In this document: one piece after another, positions 8,024 through 16,600 of the stretch | Layout: the number at the start of each line of letters is the position of its first letter | Position numbering within the stretch: the first letter of the stretch is position 1 | DNA from: Mycobacterium sp. URHB0044 | GTDB taxonomy: Bacteria > Actinomycetota > Actinomycetes > Mycobacteriales > Mycobacteriaceae | Assembly: GCF_000620625.1 (NCBI RefSeq) | Contig: NZ_JIAW01000001.1 | Location: forward strand, 62,001 to 126,000 | Reading direction: 5' to 3' | Length of the DNA stretch: 64,000 bases | Position numbers and translations under genes: made by a program | Notes under the pieces: model-generated | What the model saw: the letters and a program-made list of their open reading frames with translations, nothing else | Told to the model about the DNA's origin: nothing | The model's database searches: none

Positions 8024-8650
8024 TTGTATACACTTCGTTGCATCGTTGCCCGACGTCAATATGATCCCGTGCGGCGCCGTCGCGAGTTATGTGACGCCGC
8101 CATCGAACTCATCGCCAGCGGCGGGATTCGCGCACTCACGCACCGCGCCGTCGACAAACAGGTCGGCCTCGCTGAGGGCACCACATCGGGATACTTTCGT
8201 ACCCGTGATGCCCTGCTGCGCGGGGTCTTCGACCGCGTCGCAGATCGCTACCTGTGCGACATGATCGCCTGGACCGAAAGTACTGGCTCGGCGCCCGAGC
8301 GCCCGGGCACGCATGGGCTAGCCAACATGGTGATGCTGTACTCAGAGGGGTCCGGTGCGCTGCTGAACAAGGCACGAGTCGAGTTGACATTTCACGCGGT
8401 CCGCCACCCCGACTTGGACGAGCGTGTCAAGGCGATTGGCTGGGAGTTTTACACGCGAGCCAAAGCGGTCATCGCTGCCGATCCCGCCGCGGCCGACGAC
8501 CCGGTGCTACTCGAACAACAAACGTTGGTCACCCTGACCTTTCTCGACGGTGTCTTCAACGGCTTCGCCCGCAACGTGCCGATGTTCGCCGACGCCGCCG
8601 AACTCAACAGCCACATCCAAGGCATCCTGCGCGGCGTCGGAAAGCCCTAG
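8024..8650 (+). CDS. TetR/AcrR family transcriptional regulator
   Basis: 208 residues. The N-terminal helix-turn-helix is clear (RRRELCDAAIELIASGGIRA, then HRAVDKQVGLAEGTTSGYF at about 40-58). The C-terminal ligand-binding half is unassigned. The TTG at 8024 keeps the usual basic lead-in; a GTG at 8069 is an alternative, and a TACACT hexamer at 8029-8034 could even place transcription downstream of the first start. It is divergent from the LVIVD-DUF305-CAP genes and is most likely their local repressor. Confidence 0.78.
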   Translation: MYTLRCIVARRQYDPVRRRRELCDAAIELIASGGIRALTHRAVDKQVGLAEGTTSGYFRTRDALLRGVFDRVADRYLCDMIAWTESTGSAPERPGTHGLANMVMLYSEGSGALLNKARVELTFHAVRHPDLDERVKAIGWEFYTRAKAVIAADPAAADDPVLLEQQTLVTLTFLDGVFNGFARNVPMFADAAELNSHIQGILRGVGKP

Positions 8651-8759
8651 ATGCTCGTGAGGGCGCCCGTGCACGACACTTTGTCGCAGCAATGACCGAC
8701 CTCCTCGCAGGTCACGCGATGACCGCTTTTCTGTCGTACCCCTCTGCTTTGATGGTGTT

Positions 8760-9187
8760 ATGCCTTCGCCGGCAGCGTCTTTGGTTCCTGAGGTGAGCCC
8801 GGTTGAGCGTCTGGACGCGTTCTTCGACGAGTTGTCGGAGTTGACCGGCCAGCGCAACGCGATCGACGGCCGCATCGTGGAGATCGTCCGCGAGATCGTC
8901 CGCGCGACGCGTGGTTTACACGCTCACCACCTAATCCATTGGGAGGACGGCTGGTCTGCCCGCATCACCATCGGGCCCATCATCGCGGCGTCATCACCAT
9001 CACCGGACCCGCCCAGGATCTCGTCGTCACCGACCAACGTGGTCGACCCATGAGGGCGGGATCACTCGCCCGCCCGCCGACGACACCCCAGCCCGACGTC
9101 CCACCCTGCAAGGGACCGACCGGCGAACGCGCCGACTGGTGGTGGTACAGCCCGTACCAACCGAAACCGCCACCAACCAACAACTAG
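8760..9187 (+). pseudogene. 13E12/DUF222 HNH-endonuclease repeat protein, internally deleted remnant
   Basis: The 5' part encodes the start of a 13E12-family protein (VERLDAFFDELSELTGQRNA, then DGRIVEIVREI). The 3' part encodes its end in another frame (HRGVITITGPAQDLVVTDQR, then a Pro-rich tail with GERADWWWYSP and KPPPTNN). The central DUF222 and HNH parts, some hundreds of residues in full-length relatives, are missing, and the two ends are joined with a frame change near 8960-8975. The end overlaps the ilvD stop by a few bases. It explains the otherwise empty gap between the TetR gene and ilvD. Confidence 0.7.
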
Positions 9188-10896
9188 CTGCAGACGGCTC
9201 CGACGGCCGCGGAGCCGACCAGCTTGGTGTACTTGGCCAGGACACCCGACTTGTACACCGGGGGCAGCGGCTCGAAACCGACCTTGCGCGACTCGAATTC
9301 GTCCTTGTCGACAAGCAGGTCGAGCGTGCCCTTGGCGACGTCGAGCCGAATGCGGTCGCCGTCGCGCACGAAGGCGATCGGCCCGCCGTCCACGGCCTCT
9401 GGCGCGATGTGCCCGACGCAAAGCCCCGTCGTCCCACCGGAGAACCGGCCGTCCGTCATCAGGAGCACGTCCTTGCCGAGACCCGCACCCTTGATCGCGC
9501 CGGTGATGGCCAGCATCTCGCGCATGCCTGGACCGCCCTTGGGTCCCTCGTAGCGAATGACGACGACGTCGCCGTGCGTGATGGTGCCGTCCTCGAGCGC
9601 ATCCAGCGCTGCCCGCTCCCGCTCGAAAACCCTTGCGGTGCCCTCGAACACGTCGGAGTCGAAACCCGCCGACTTCACGACGGCGCCCTCGGGAGCCAAC
9701 GACCCGTGCAGGATCGTGATGCCGCCCGTCGGGTGAATCGGGTTGTTCATCGCCCGCAGCACCTTGCCATCGGGGTCCGGCGGTTCGATGTGGGCGAGGT
9801 TCTCGGCCATCGTCTGGCCGGTGACGGTGAGGCAATCCCCGTGCAGCAGACCGGCATCCAGCAGTGCCTTCATCACGACGGGCACGCCGCCGATCTCGTC
9901 GACGTGCTTCATGACGTGGCGGCCGAAGGGCTTCACGTCGGCCAGGTGTGGCACCTTCTGCCCGACGCGCGTGAAGTCCGCCAGCGTCAGCTTGACGTTG
10001 GCTTCCCAAGCGATGGCCAGCAGGTGCAACACGGCGTTCGTCGACCCACCGAAGGCCATCACGACGGCAATGGCGTTCTCGAACGCCTCCTTGGTGAGGA
10101 TGTCGCTGGTGGTGATGCCGCGGCGCAGCATCTCCACCACCGCTTCGCCGGACTTGCGGGCATAGTCGTCGCGCCGCTTGTCGATGGCCACGGGAGATGC
10201 ACTGCCCGGCAACGACATACCGAGCGCTTCGGCCGCCGACGCCATGGTGTTGGCGGTGTACATGCCGCCACACGCGCCTTCGCCGGGGCAGATGGCGCGC
10301 TCGATGATGTCGACGTCCTCACGCGACATCAACCCGCGTGCACATGCCCCGACCGCCTCGAAGGCGTCGATGATGGTGACTTCCCGCTCGGAACCGTCGG
10401 TCATCTTGGCGACGCCCGGCATGATCGAGCCGTTGTAGAAGAACACCGAGGCCAGGTTGAGCCGGGCCGCAGCCATGAGCATGCCGGGGATCGACTTGTC
10501 GCAGCCGGCCAGCAGCACGGTCCCGTCCAGGCGCTCGGCCTGCACCACGGTCTCGACGCTGTCGGCGATCACCTCTCGGGAGACCAGGGAGAAGTGCATG
10601 CCCTCGTGGCCCATGGAGATGCCGTCGGAGACCGAGATGGTGCCGAACTCGAGCGGGTAGCCGCCCGCAGAGTGCACGCCGCCCTTGACGGACTGGGCCA
10701 GCCGCTGCAGCGACATGTTGCATGGCGTGATCTCGTTCCACGACGAGCCGACACCGATCTGCGGTTTGGCCCAGTCGTCGTCACCCATGCCGACCGCCCG
10801 GAGCATGCCGCGGGCCGCAGTCTTCTCCAGGCCGTCCGTGACGTCGCGGCTGCGCGGCTTGATGTCGTGCTCTTGTCCTGAGGGGGCTGAAGACAT
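9184..10896 (-). CDS. ilvD: dihydroxy-acid dehydratase
   Basis: 570 residues, full length for the short IlvD class. It dehydrates 2,3-dihydroxy-isovalerate and -methylvalerate to the 2-keto acids in valine/isoleucine biosynthesis. Iron-sulfur ligand cysteines are in place: Cys59 (ITPCNMSL), Cys132 ([10 protein letters not shown]) and Cys209 ([14 protein letters not shown]). The C-terminal region [15 protein letters not shown] is diagnostic. It corresponds to Rv0189c and is divergent from the RicR-regulated DUF305-ricR operon. A CATACT hexamer 7 bases before the start is only a weak -10 candidate. Confidence 0.96.
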   Translation of the reverse strand: MSSAPSGQEHDIKPRSRDVTDGLEKTAARGMLRAVGMGDDDWAKPQIGVGSSWNEITPCNMSLQRLAQSVKGGVHSAGGYPLEFGTISVSDGISMGHEGMHFSLVSREVIADSVETVVQAERLDGTVLLAGCDKSIPGMLMAAARLNLASVFFYNGSIMPGVAKMTDGSEREVTIIDAFEAVGACARGLMSREDVDIIERAICPGEGACGGMYTANTMASAAEALGMSLPGSASPVAIDKRRDDYARKSGEAVVEMLRRGITTSDILTKEAFENAIAVVMAFGGSTNAVLHLLAIAWEANVKLTLADFTRVGQKVPHLADVKPFGRHVMKHVDEIGGVPVVMKALLDAGLLHGDCLTVTGQTMAENLAHIEPPDPDGKVLRAMNNPIHPTGGITILHGSLAPEGAVVKSAGFDSDVFEGTARVFERERAALDALEDGTITHGDVVVIRYEGPKGGPGMREMLAITGAIKGAGLGKDVLLMTDGRFSGGTTGLCVGHIAPEAVDGGPIAFVRDGDRIRLDVAKGTLDLLVDKDEFESRKVGFEPLPPVYKSGVLAKYTKLVGSAAVGAVCS

Positions 10897-10943
10897 GAGG
10901 TCAAGTATGCCTTCGCGCTGCTACGCGACCAAACGAATTGGGA

Positions 10944-10958
10944 TACCCCGGTGGGGTA
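10944..10958. promoter_or_regulatory. RicR/CsoR-type operator palindrome
   Basis: TACCCC-GGT-GGGGTA is a perfect palindrome with 6-base arms. Its TACCC-N5-GGGTA form matches known mycobacterial copper-responsive RicR/CsoR operators. It lies 17 bases upstream of the DUF305 lipoprotein start and overlaps the expected promoter spacer. The second gene of that operon encodes RicR itself, implying autoregulation by copper. Confidence 0.72.
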
Positions 10959-10963
10959 CTAGG

Positions 10964-10969
10964 TAAGCT
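10964..10969 (+). promoter_or_regulatory. candidate -10 (TAAGCT) of DUF305-ricR operon
   Basis: TAAGCT ends 6 bases before the ATG at 10976, immediately downstream of the RicR palindrome, so bound RicR would block polymerase. GGAGG at 10970-10974 is only one base from the ATG, too close to be an ordinary ribosome-binding site. This favours a leaderless start. Confidence 0.45.
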
Positions 10970-10975
10970 GGAGGC

Positions 10976-11593
10976 ATGAAGTCGTTCATCGCGGCACTTG
11001 CCGTTGCGGCCACCGCATTGGTCCTGCCGTCGTGTAGTAGCCCGGCGAACGAGGACCACACCGAGCATCCGTCGGGCACCGAATCCAGCGCGGCGCAGCA
11101 CCCGGCCGACTTCAATGCCGACGACATCGCGTTCGCCACCAACATGATCCCGCACCACCAACAGGCGGTGCAGTTGTCGAACATGGTGCCGGACCGGTCC
11201 ACCGATCCCGCGCTGATCAAGCTCGCGGCCGGTATCGCGGCCGCCCAAGGGCCCGAGATCGAGACCATGAAGGTGTTGCTGGTGCAGTGGAAGGAAGGTG
11301 GCTCGGGGGATGAGCCCACGCCGGACCCGCACGCCGGACACGGCGCACCGATGCAGGGAATGGTCGACGAGGCGACCATGAAGACGCTCGAGACACTGCG
11401 CGGGAACGAATTCGACACGCTGTGGCTGTCCTCGATGATCGGGCACCACCAGGGCGCGATCGAGATGGCCAAGGCGGAGATCGCCAACGGCGTGAACGCC
11501 GACGCGAAGAGCGTGGCGCAGCAGATCGTGACCGCGCAGGAAGCCGAGATCACTCAGATGCAGCAGATGGGAACGGTGACACATGACGGATGA
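10976..11593 (+). CDS. DUF305 lipoprotein, first gene of RicR-controlled operon
   Basis: 205 residues. Signal peptide ends in a lipobox-like VLPSC, so Cys20 should be lipidated and the protein exported to the cell envelope. Two DUF305 motifs, NMIPHHQQAVQLSNM and SMIGHHQGAIEMAKAE, give paired histidines with nearby methionines. It has a RicR-type box in its promoter and overlaps ricR by 11 bases. This makes a role in copper handling likely, though the biochemical function of DUF305 is not established. It is the second DUF305 gene within about 5 kb. Confidence 0.82.
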   Translation: MKSFIAALAVAATALVLPSCSSPANEDHTEHPSGTESSAAQHPADFNADDIAFATNMIPHHQQAVQLSNMVPDRSTDPALIKLAAGIAAAQGPEIETMKVLLVQWKEGGSGDEPTPDPHAGHGAPMQGMVDEATMKTLETLRGNEFDTLWLSSMIGHHQGAIEMAKAEIANGVNADAKSVAQQIVTAQEAEITQMQQMGTVTHDG

Positions 11594-11882
11594 CGCCGCC
11601 AAGCACGGCTATTCGACCAACAAGGACAACTACGCGAAGCGACTGCGGCGCATCGAGGGTCAGGTCCGCGGCATCGCGAAGATGATCGAGGACGACAAGT
11701 ACTGCATCGACGTCCTGACGCAGATCAGCGCGGTCAACAGCGCGTTGCAGTCCGTCGCACTCGGACTGCTCGACGAGCACCTCGGCCACTGCGTCACCCA
11801 TGCAGTCGCCGAGGGTGGCGACGAGGCCGACAAGAAGCTCGCCGAGGCCTCGGCCGCCATCGCCCGACTGGTCAAGTCCTGA
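11583..11882 (+). CDS. ricR: copper-sensing repressor RicR (CsoR/DUF156 family)
   Basis: 99 residues. The CsoR fold is evident from LRRIEGQVRGIAKMIEDDKY. The copper ligands Cys41, His66 and Cys70 have exactly the C-x24-H-x3-C spacing of M. tuberculosis CsoR. Cu(I) binding releases CsoR-family repressors from their operators. Position next to ilvD equals Rv0190 (RicR). It starts inside the DUF305 gene, and the TACCCC/GGGGTA box upstream of the operon is its probable autoregulatory site. Confidence 0.9.
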   Translation: MTDDAAKHGYSTNKDNYAKRLRRIEGQVRGIAKMIEDDKYCIDVLTQISAVNSALQSVALGLLDEHLGHCVTHAVAEGGDEADKKLAEASAAIARLVKS

Positions 11883-11883
11883 C

Positions 11884-12273
11884 TTACTGCTTGCTGACCG
11901 CCGTCGGCCGCACCACGAACACCACCCGGTCGGGGTGGTCGGGCGGCGGCTCCGTGGACGGGCCGCTGTAGCGGTCGTTGAGATGCAAGTAGAAGTCGCC
12001 CGCTGGGTCGGGGTCGATGCGCTCGACGTTGCCCCGCACCTCGAGGTACCGGTACGGGTTGTCGGGATCGACGATCGACAGGGCGACCTGCGGGTGCGCT
12101 GTGACGTTGCGGTACTTCTGCCGCTTGGTGGTGTGGGTGAACCGCAGCACCTCGCCGTCCCAGTCGAACCACATCGGGTTCACCTGGACCGTGCCATCCG
12201 GGCGAGTGGTGGCCAGGTGGGCGTACAGCGGGCGTTCGAGCAGATGTTCATACCCCTCGGGTATCGCGACCAC
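11884..12273 (-). CDS. PPOX-class (pyridoxamine-phosphate-oxidase fold) flavin/F420-dependent enzyme
   Basis: 129 residues, split-barrel fold: LATTRPDGTVQVNPMWFDWD, then FTHTTKRQKYRN and ALSIVDPDNPYRYLEVRG. This is the TIGR03618-like PPOX group, many of whose mycobacterial members bind coenzyme F420 or FMN and reduce small molecules. The start is GTG at 12273, preceded by GAGAGGGA at good spacing. The gene converges on ricR, with only one base between the stops. Substrate and cofactor cannot be decided by eye. Confidence 0.78.
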   Translation of the reverse strand: MVAIPEGYEHLLERPLYAHLATTRPDGTVQVNPMWFDWDGEVLRFTHTTKRQKYRNVTAHPQVALSIVDPDNPYRYLEVRGNVERIDPDPAGDFYLHLNDRYSGPSTEPPPDHPDRVVFVVRPTAVSKQ

Positions 12274-12312
12274 GGCAGTCCCTCTCAATCGACGTAGGTA
12301 CCAACTGACCAA

Positions 12313-12377
12313 CGCGGGGACCCGGAGAACCCTTCCTCGGCATTGAGCCCGAAGTAACACTCTTGTTCGTCCCCGCG
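12313..12377. repeat. 9-base inverted repeat with 47-base spacer in divergent gap
   Basis: CGCGGGGAC at 12313-12321 is perfectly mirrored by GTCCCCGCG at 12369-12377. It lies between the PPOX gene and the L,D-transpeptidase gene. It could be a pair of regulator half-sites or a long-loop hairpin. There is no T-run after it, so it does not look like an intrinsic terminator. Confidence 0.4.
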
Positions 12378-12498
12378 ATCAACTCACCAGGTCAGTGCCG
12401 TTTCCCGGTACGGAGGTCGGGTCCGGACACCCGTCGTCGGCGATGGGTGCCCTTCGCGCTGTGCCACACTTGATGGAGTTTTGTATTGGAGGTGGCGC

Positions 12499-13542
12499 AT
12501 GCCGCAGCGGAATGTAAAGAGACTGATCACCGCGATCTTCGCGGCCGGACTCATCGGTGGGTTGGCCCTGAACGGCCCATCTGCGTGGGCTGATCCGGAG
12601 GTCAATCCCGACCCCGCGGGCATCGACGCACCACCCGTGGAGCAGCCGGCCCCACCGCCGCCGCCGGAGGTGCCGCCGCCGCCCTTCCAACTGCCGCCCA
12701 TGCCGTGGGACCCGCCGCCTCCGCCCCCGGGCGACCCGCTGGCGCCGCCGCCCGTCGATCCGCTGGCCGTCCCCGCCCAGCCGACGGTCATCCCCGAGGG
12801 CACGCCCGCGGGCCAGGACCCGACGCCCTACACGGGTCAGCCGGTATTCGCGCCGCCGACCTTCAACCCGTCCAACGGGTCGATGGTCGGGGTGGCCAGG
12901 CCGATCTACATCAACTTCGCGCGGCCGATCGCCAACCGACAGTTGGCCCAGGACGCCGTCCACATCTCGTCGGTGCCGCCTGTGCCCGGCAAGTTCTACT
13001 GGGCCAGCGACACCCAGCTGAGGTGGCGCCCGATCAACTTCTGGCCCGCCAACACCAACGTGTTCATCGACGCCGGTGGCACGAAGTCGACGTTCCGCAC
13101 CGGTGAGTCGCTGGTCGCCACGGTCGACGACGCCACCCACCAGATGACCGTCGTTCGAAACGGCAAGGTGGAGAAGACATTCCCGGTGTCGATGGGCAAG
13201 CCCAGCCACGCAACCCCGAACGGCACGTACTACGTGCTGGAGAAGTTCCCCACCATCGTCATGGATTCCGCGACGTACGGCGTGCCGAGCACCGCCGCCG
13301 AGGGCTACAAGCTGACGGTGCAGAACGCCGTGCGGATCGACAACAGCGGCAACTTCGTGCACAGCGCGCCGTGGTCGGTGGCTGATCAGGGCAAGCGAAA
13401 CGTCAGCCACGGCTGCATCAATCTCGCGCCCGCCAACGCGCAGTGGTTCTACGACAACTTCGGCAGCGGCGATCCCATCGTCGTGAAGAACTCCGTCGGC
13501 ACCTACAACCAACCCGACGGCGCTCAGGACTGGCAGGTTTGA
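12499..13542 (+). CDS. L,D-transpeptidase (YkuD), Rv0192-like
   Basis: 347 residues. Signal peptide ends at about AWA-DP (31). A long Pro-rich linker (about 45-90) follows, then an Ig-like domain and a YkuD catalytic domain. The active-site motif S-H-G-C-I-N-L places catalytic Cys306. L,D-transpeptidases form 3-3 peptidoglycan cross-links in the periplasm-like space and are targets of carbapenems. The ATG at 12499 has GGAGG six bases upstream; a TTG 18 bases earlier is less likely. Position corresponds to Rv0192. Confidence 0.88.
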   Translation: MPQRNVKRLITAIFAAGLIGGLALNGPSAWADPEVNPDPAGIDAPPVEQPAPPPPPEVPPPPFQLPPMPWDPPPPPPGDPLAPPPVDPLAVPAQPTVIPEGTPAGQDPTPYTGQPVFAPPTFNPSNGSMVGVARPIYINFARPIANRQLAQDAVHISSVPPVPGKFYWASDTQLRWRPINFWPANTNVFIDAGGTKSTFRTGESLVATVDDATHQMTVVRNGKVEKTFPVSMGKPSHATPNGTYYVLEKFPTIVMDSATYGVPSTAAEGYKLTVQNAVRIDNSGNFVHSAPWSVADQGKRNVSHGCINLAPANAQWFYDNFGSGDPIVVKNSVGTYNQPDGAQDWQV

Positions 13543-13551
13543 TCCGCTGCG

Positions 13552-14538
13552 CTACAACCAGTCTCGGCGTTTGAAGCTGACGTAGAGCACCGCGACGAGT
13601 AGCACGATGATCGCGGTGCTGGTGATGAACCCGGTGACCGTCTCGATGCCGGGGTACACCACGTTCTGGCCGTAGAAGCCGGTGACCGCTGTCGGCACGG
13701 CGATGATGGCCGCCCAGCCGGTCAGCTTCTTCATCACGGTGTTGAGCCGGGCGTCCTGCAGGCTCAGGTTGGTCTCGAACACCGTCGTGACCATGTCGCG
13801 CAACGACTCCGTCCACTCCGAGGCGCGCAGCACGTGGTCGTAGAGGTCCACGTACAGCGGATCGAGTTCCGGCGCGGTCTTGGCGTCGAGACGACGATGT
13901 TGTATCGCGCTGACCACCTCACGCATCGGCAGGACCACCCGGCGCAGCTCGACGAGATCCTTGCGCAGCCGGAAGGTGCGCCGTTGCAGGCCCGTCTTCG
14001 GGGCGGTGTCGGCGAACAGGTCGTCCTCGAGCGACTCGATGGCGTCGTCGAGGCACTGCACCGCCGTGAAGTGGCCGTCGACCACGACGTCGAGGAGGCC
14101 GTGGACGAGAGCGCCGACCCCGTATTCCTGGCCGCCTAGTTCGTCGAAGCGTTGGGAGACGGTGTCGATATTGAAGTAGGGCGACAGCCGCACGGTGACG
14201 AGCCCCTGCGGCAGGACGAAGCCCGAGATGCGGTGTGTGGACAGGCTCGATTGGCCGTCGTCAGCGTCTTCGGCGGGCTCGACGGCGTAGACCGTGAAGA
14301 ACGTGTGCGTCTTGTAGACCGACGCCTTGGTGCGCTCGGCGTCAGCGACCGCGTCCTCCACCGCGAGGGCGTTGAGTCCGAGCTCCTGCGCCAGGTCGGC
14401 GAGGGCGGCGTGGTCCGGGTCGTAGATGTCGGCCCACACCAGGGTGTCCTTCTCGACCAGGTAGTCCGAGATGGAGGCGAACTCGAAGTCGTCCTGCGGC
14501 TTGCCTGCCCGCCACACGCGCCCGCGTTTCTCGGTCAC
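13552..14538 (-). CDS. CorA-family divalent cation channel with variant GQN motif
   Basis: 328 residues: a large cytoplasmic domain followed by two C-terminal membrane helices (about 269-290 and 304-321) and a basic end (FKRRDWL). In CorA Mg2+ channels the loop after the first helix carries the signature G-M-N; here the sequence is Y-G-Q-N (290-292). The topology is clearly CorA, but ion preference may differ. The stop lies 9 bases from the transpeptidase stop, convergent, and the start is 7 bases downstream of the zmp1 stop, so the two leftward genes are probably one unit. Confidence 0.83.
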   Translation of the reverse strand: MTEKRGRVWRAGKPQDDFEFASISDYLVEKDTLVWADIYDPDHAALADLAQELGLNALAVEDAVADAERTKASVYKTHTFFTVYAVEPAEDADDGQSSLSTHRISGFVLPQGLVTVRLSPYFNIDTVSQRFDELGGQEYGVGALVHGLLDVVVDGHFTAVQCLDDAIESLEDDLFADTAPKTGLQRRTFRLRKDLVELRRVVLPMREVVSAIQHRRLDAKTAPELDPLYVDLYDHVLRASEWTESLRDMVTTVFETNLSLQDARLNTVMKKLTGWAAIIAVPTAVTGFYGQNVVYPGIETVTGFITSTAIIVLLVAVLYVSFKRRDWL

Positions 14539-14545
14539 CGGCGCG

Positions 14546-16534
14546 TCAGCTCCAGATCCGCACCCTGCGCTGAGGCTCGAGGTACAGCTCGTCGGACTCG
14601 TGCACGTCGAATGCGTCGTAGTACGCGTCGATGTTGCGGACCACGCCGTTGCACCGGAATTCCGGCGGCGAGTGCGGGTCGATGGCCAACCGCCGGACGG
14701 CCTCGGCGTCGCGAGACTTGGTGCGCCACACCTGGGCCCAACCGAAGAACACCCGCTGCACGCCGGTCAGCCCGTCGATCACCGGGGCTTCCTTCCCCTT
14801 CAGCGACAGCTGGTACGCCAGCAGCGCGATCGACAGACCGCCGAGGTCGCCGATGTTCTCCCCGACGGTGAACGCGCCGTTGACGTGCTTGTCCTCGCCC
14901 AGGCCGCGGGGGACGAAGCCCTCGTACTGTTCGATCAAAGCCTTTGTGCGGGCGCCGAATTCGGCGCGGTCGCTGTCGGTCCACCAGTCGACGAGGTTTC
15001 CGTCACCGTCATACTTGGCGCCCTGGTCGTCGAATCCGTGCCCGATCTCGTGCCCGATCACCGCACCGATGCCGCCGTAGTTGGCCGCGTCGTCGGCCTC
15101 GGCGTCGAAGAACGGCGGCTGCAGAATGGCTGCGGGAAAGACGATTTCATTCATCCCCGGGTTGTAGTACGCGTTCACGGTCTGCGGCGTCATGAACCAT
15201 TCGTCGCGGTCCACCGGGCTGCCGAGCTTGGCCAGGTCGCGGTCGTGCTCGACGATGATGCCGCGCCGGTAGTTGCCGTACAGGTCGTCGCGTTCGATGA
15301 CGAGCGCCGAATAGTCCCGCCACCGAACCGGGTAACCGATCTTCGGGGTGAACTTGTCCAACTTGGCCAGCGCGCGTTCGCGCGTCTCGGGCGTCATCCA
15401 GTCCAGGTCGCTGATGCTGACCCGGTAGGCCTCGCGCAGGTTGGCCACCAGTTCGTCCATCCGCGCCTTGGCGTCGGGCGGGAAGTGGCGCTCGACGTAG
15501 AGCTTGCCGACCGTGTCGCCCATCAGCCCCTCCACCAGGGAGACGCCGCGCTTCCACCGGTCGCGGATCTGCTCGGTGCCGGACAGGGTGCGACCGTAGA
15601 AGTCGAAGTTCTCGGCGACCAGTTCGTCGGTCAGCATCGCCGAGCGCGAATTGATCAAACGCCAGCGCAGCCACCACTTCCAGTCGTCGAGGTCCTCGCC
15701 CACCCACAGCGCGGCGAACGACGTCAGTACGTCGGGCTGGCGCACGACCACCTCGGAGACGACCTCCGGTGAGGTGCCCAGTGCGGTGAGCCACCCAGTC
15801 CAGTCGAAGCCGGGCGCCTCGGTGGGCAGGTCGGCGAAGGTGCGCAGGTTGTAGGTCAGATCGGCGTCGCGACGCTTGACGACGTCCCAGTGCGCGGCGG
15901 CGATCTTGGTCTCCAGGGCGACGATCCGTGCTGCGGTGTCTTCCCACTCCCCGACGTATTCGTCGCCGAGCACCAGCGTGAACATGCGGGCGATGTGACC
16001 GGGATAGGCGGCCAGGATCTCGGCGTGCTGCGGGTCGCGGTAGTAGGACTCGTCGGGCAGGCCGATACCGGACTGCGACAGGTGCAACAGGTAGCGCGTC
16101 GAGTCCTTGGAGTCGGTGTCGACGTACACGCCGGTGCCGCCGCCGACGCCGGTGCGCTGCAGGCCGCCGAGCACCTGCGCCAACGCGTCCGGCGTCGTGG
16201 CGCCGTCGATGACCGCGAGCTCGTCGAGCAGTGGACGCAGGCCGATGCGGGCGACGGTTTCGGTGTCCATGAAGCTGGCGTACAGATCGCCGATCCGCTG
16301 CTCGTCCGTCCCGGCCGGGGCGGCAAGATCCGCCGCTTCCGTGATCAGGTCGCGCACCTGTTCCTCGGCGCGGTCGGCGAGCAGCCGGAACGCGCCGTCG
16401 GTCGCGCGGTCGGCGGGAATGTCGTAGTCCTTCAGCCAGCGACCGTTGACGTGGCCGAACAGATCGTCCTGCGGGCGGGCAGCGGGGTCGACGTAGCTGA
16501 GGTCGATACCGGAACGAATGGCTTCTAGCGTCAC
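14546..16534 (-). CDS. zmp1: M13 zinc metalloprotease Zmp1
   Basis: 662 residues from GTG at 16534, within one residue of M. tuberculosis Zmp1 (Rv0198c). Neprilysin-family features are all present: the N-terminal PQDDLFGHVNGRWL, the substrate-binding NAYYNP, zinc motif H-E-I-G-H at 495-499, and the downstream glutamate in GENIGDLGGL. The protease cleaves small peptides and in pathogens affects inflammasome activation and phagosome maturation. No signal peptide is present, as known for the family in mycobacteria. A much longer upstream open frame exists but does not encode family sequence. Confidence 0.93.
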   Translation of the reverse strand: MTLEAIRSGIDLSYVDPAARPQDDLFGHVNGRWLKDYDIPADRATDGAFRLLADRAEEQVRDLITEAADLAAPAGTDEQRIGDLYASFMDTETVARIGLRPLLDELAVIDGATTPDALAQVLGGLQRTGVGGGTGVYVDTDSKDSTRYLLHLSQSGIGLPDESYYRDPQHAEILAAYPGHIARMFTLVLGDEYVGEWEDTAARIVALETKIAAAHWDVVKRRDADLTYNLRTFADLPTEAPGFDWTGWLTALGTSPEVVSEVVVRQPDVLTSFAALWVGEDLDDWKWWLRWRLINSRSAMLTDELVAENFDFYGRTLSGTEQIRDRWKRGVSLVEGLMGDTVGKLYVERHFPPDAKARMDELVANLREAYRVSISDLDWMTPETRERALAKLDKFTPKIGYPVRWRDYSALVIERDDLYGNYRRGIIVEHDRDLAKLGSPVDRDEWFMTPQTVNAYYNPGMNEIVFPAAILQPPFFDAEADDAANYGGIGAVIGHEIGHGFDDQGAKYDGDGNLVDWWTDSDRAEFGARTKALIEQYEGFVPRGLGEDKHVNGAFTVGENIGDLGGLSIALLAYQLSLKGKEAPVIDGLTGVQRVFFGWAQVWRTKSRDAEAVRRLAIDPHSPPEFRCNGVVRNIDAYYDAFDVHESDELYLEPQRRVRIWS

Positions 16535-16587
16535 CCGACCATCCTGCCATCGGTCACCAGAGTGCACATTGACGCGTCGGCCGGGCA

Positions 16588-16593
16588 TAGTGT
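16588..16593 (+). promoter_or_regulatory. candidate -10 (TAGTGT) for leaderless PhzF-like gene
   Basis: TAGTGT ends 7 bases before the GTG at 16601; no ribosome-binding sequence is visible between. It supports the chosen start. Confidence 0.42.
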
Positions 16594-16600
16594 CCGGGGC

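Noticed and set aside
8696..8723. Possible hairpin GACCT/AGGTC after the TetR gene
   Set aside because: Five-base arms and no T-run; too weak to call a terminator.
9139..10881. Long open frame antisense to ilvD (580 codons)
   Set aside because: Its protein is His/Arg/Val-rich without any family motif; it is the expected shadow of a high-G+C gene, whose own frame encodes a clear dihydroxy-acid dehydratase.
12481..12498. TTG start for the L,D-transpeptidase
   Set aside because: The GGAGG ribosome-binding site lies after this TTG and is correctly spaced only for ATG 12499.
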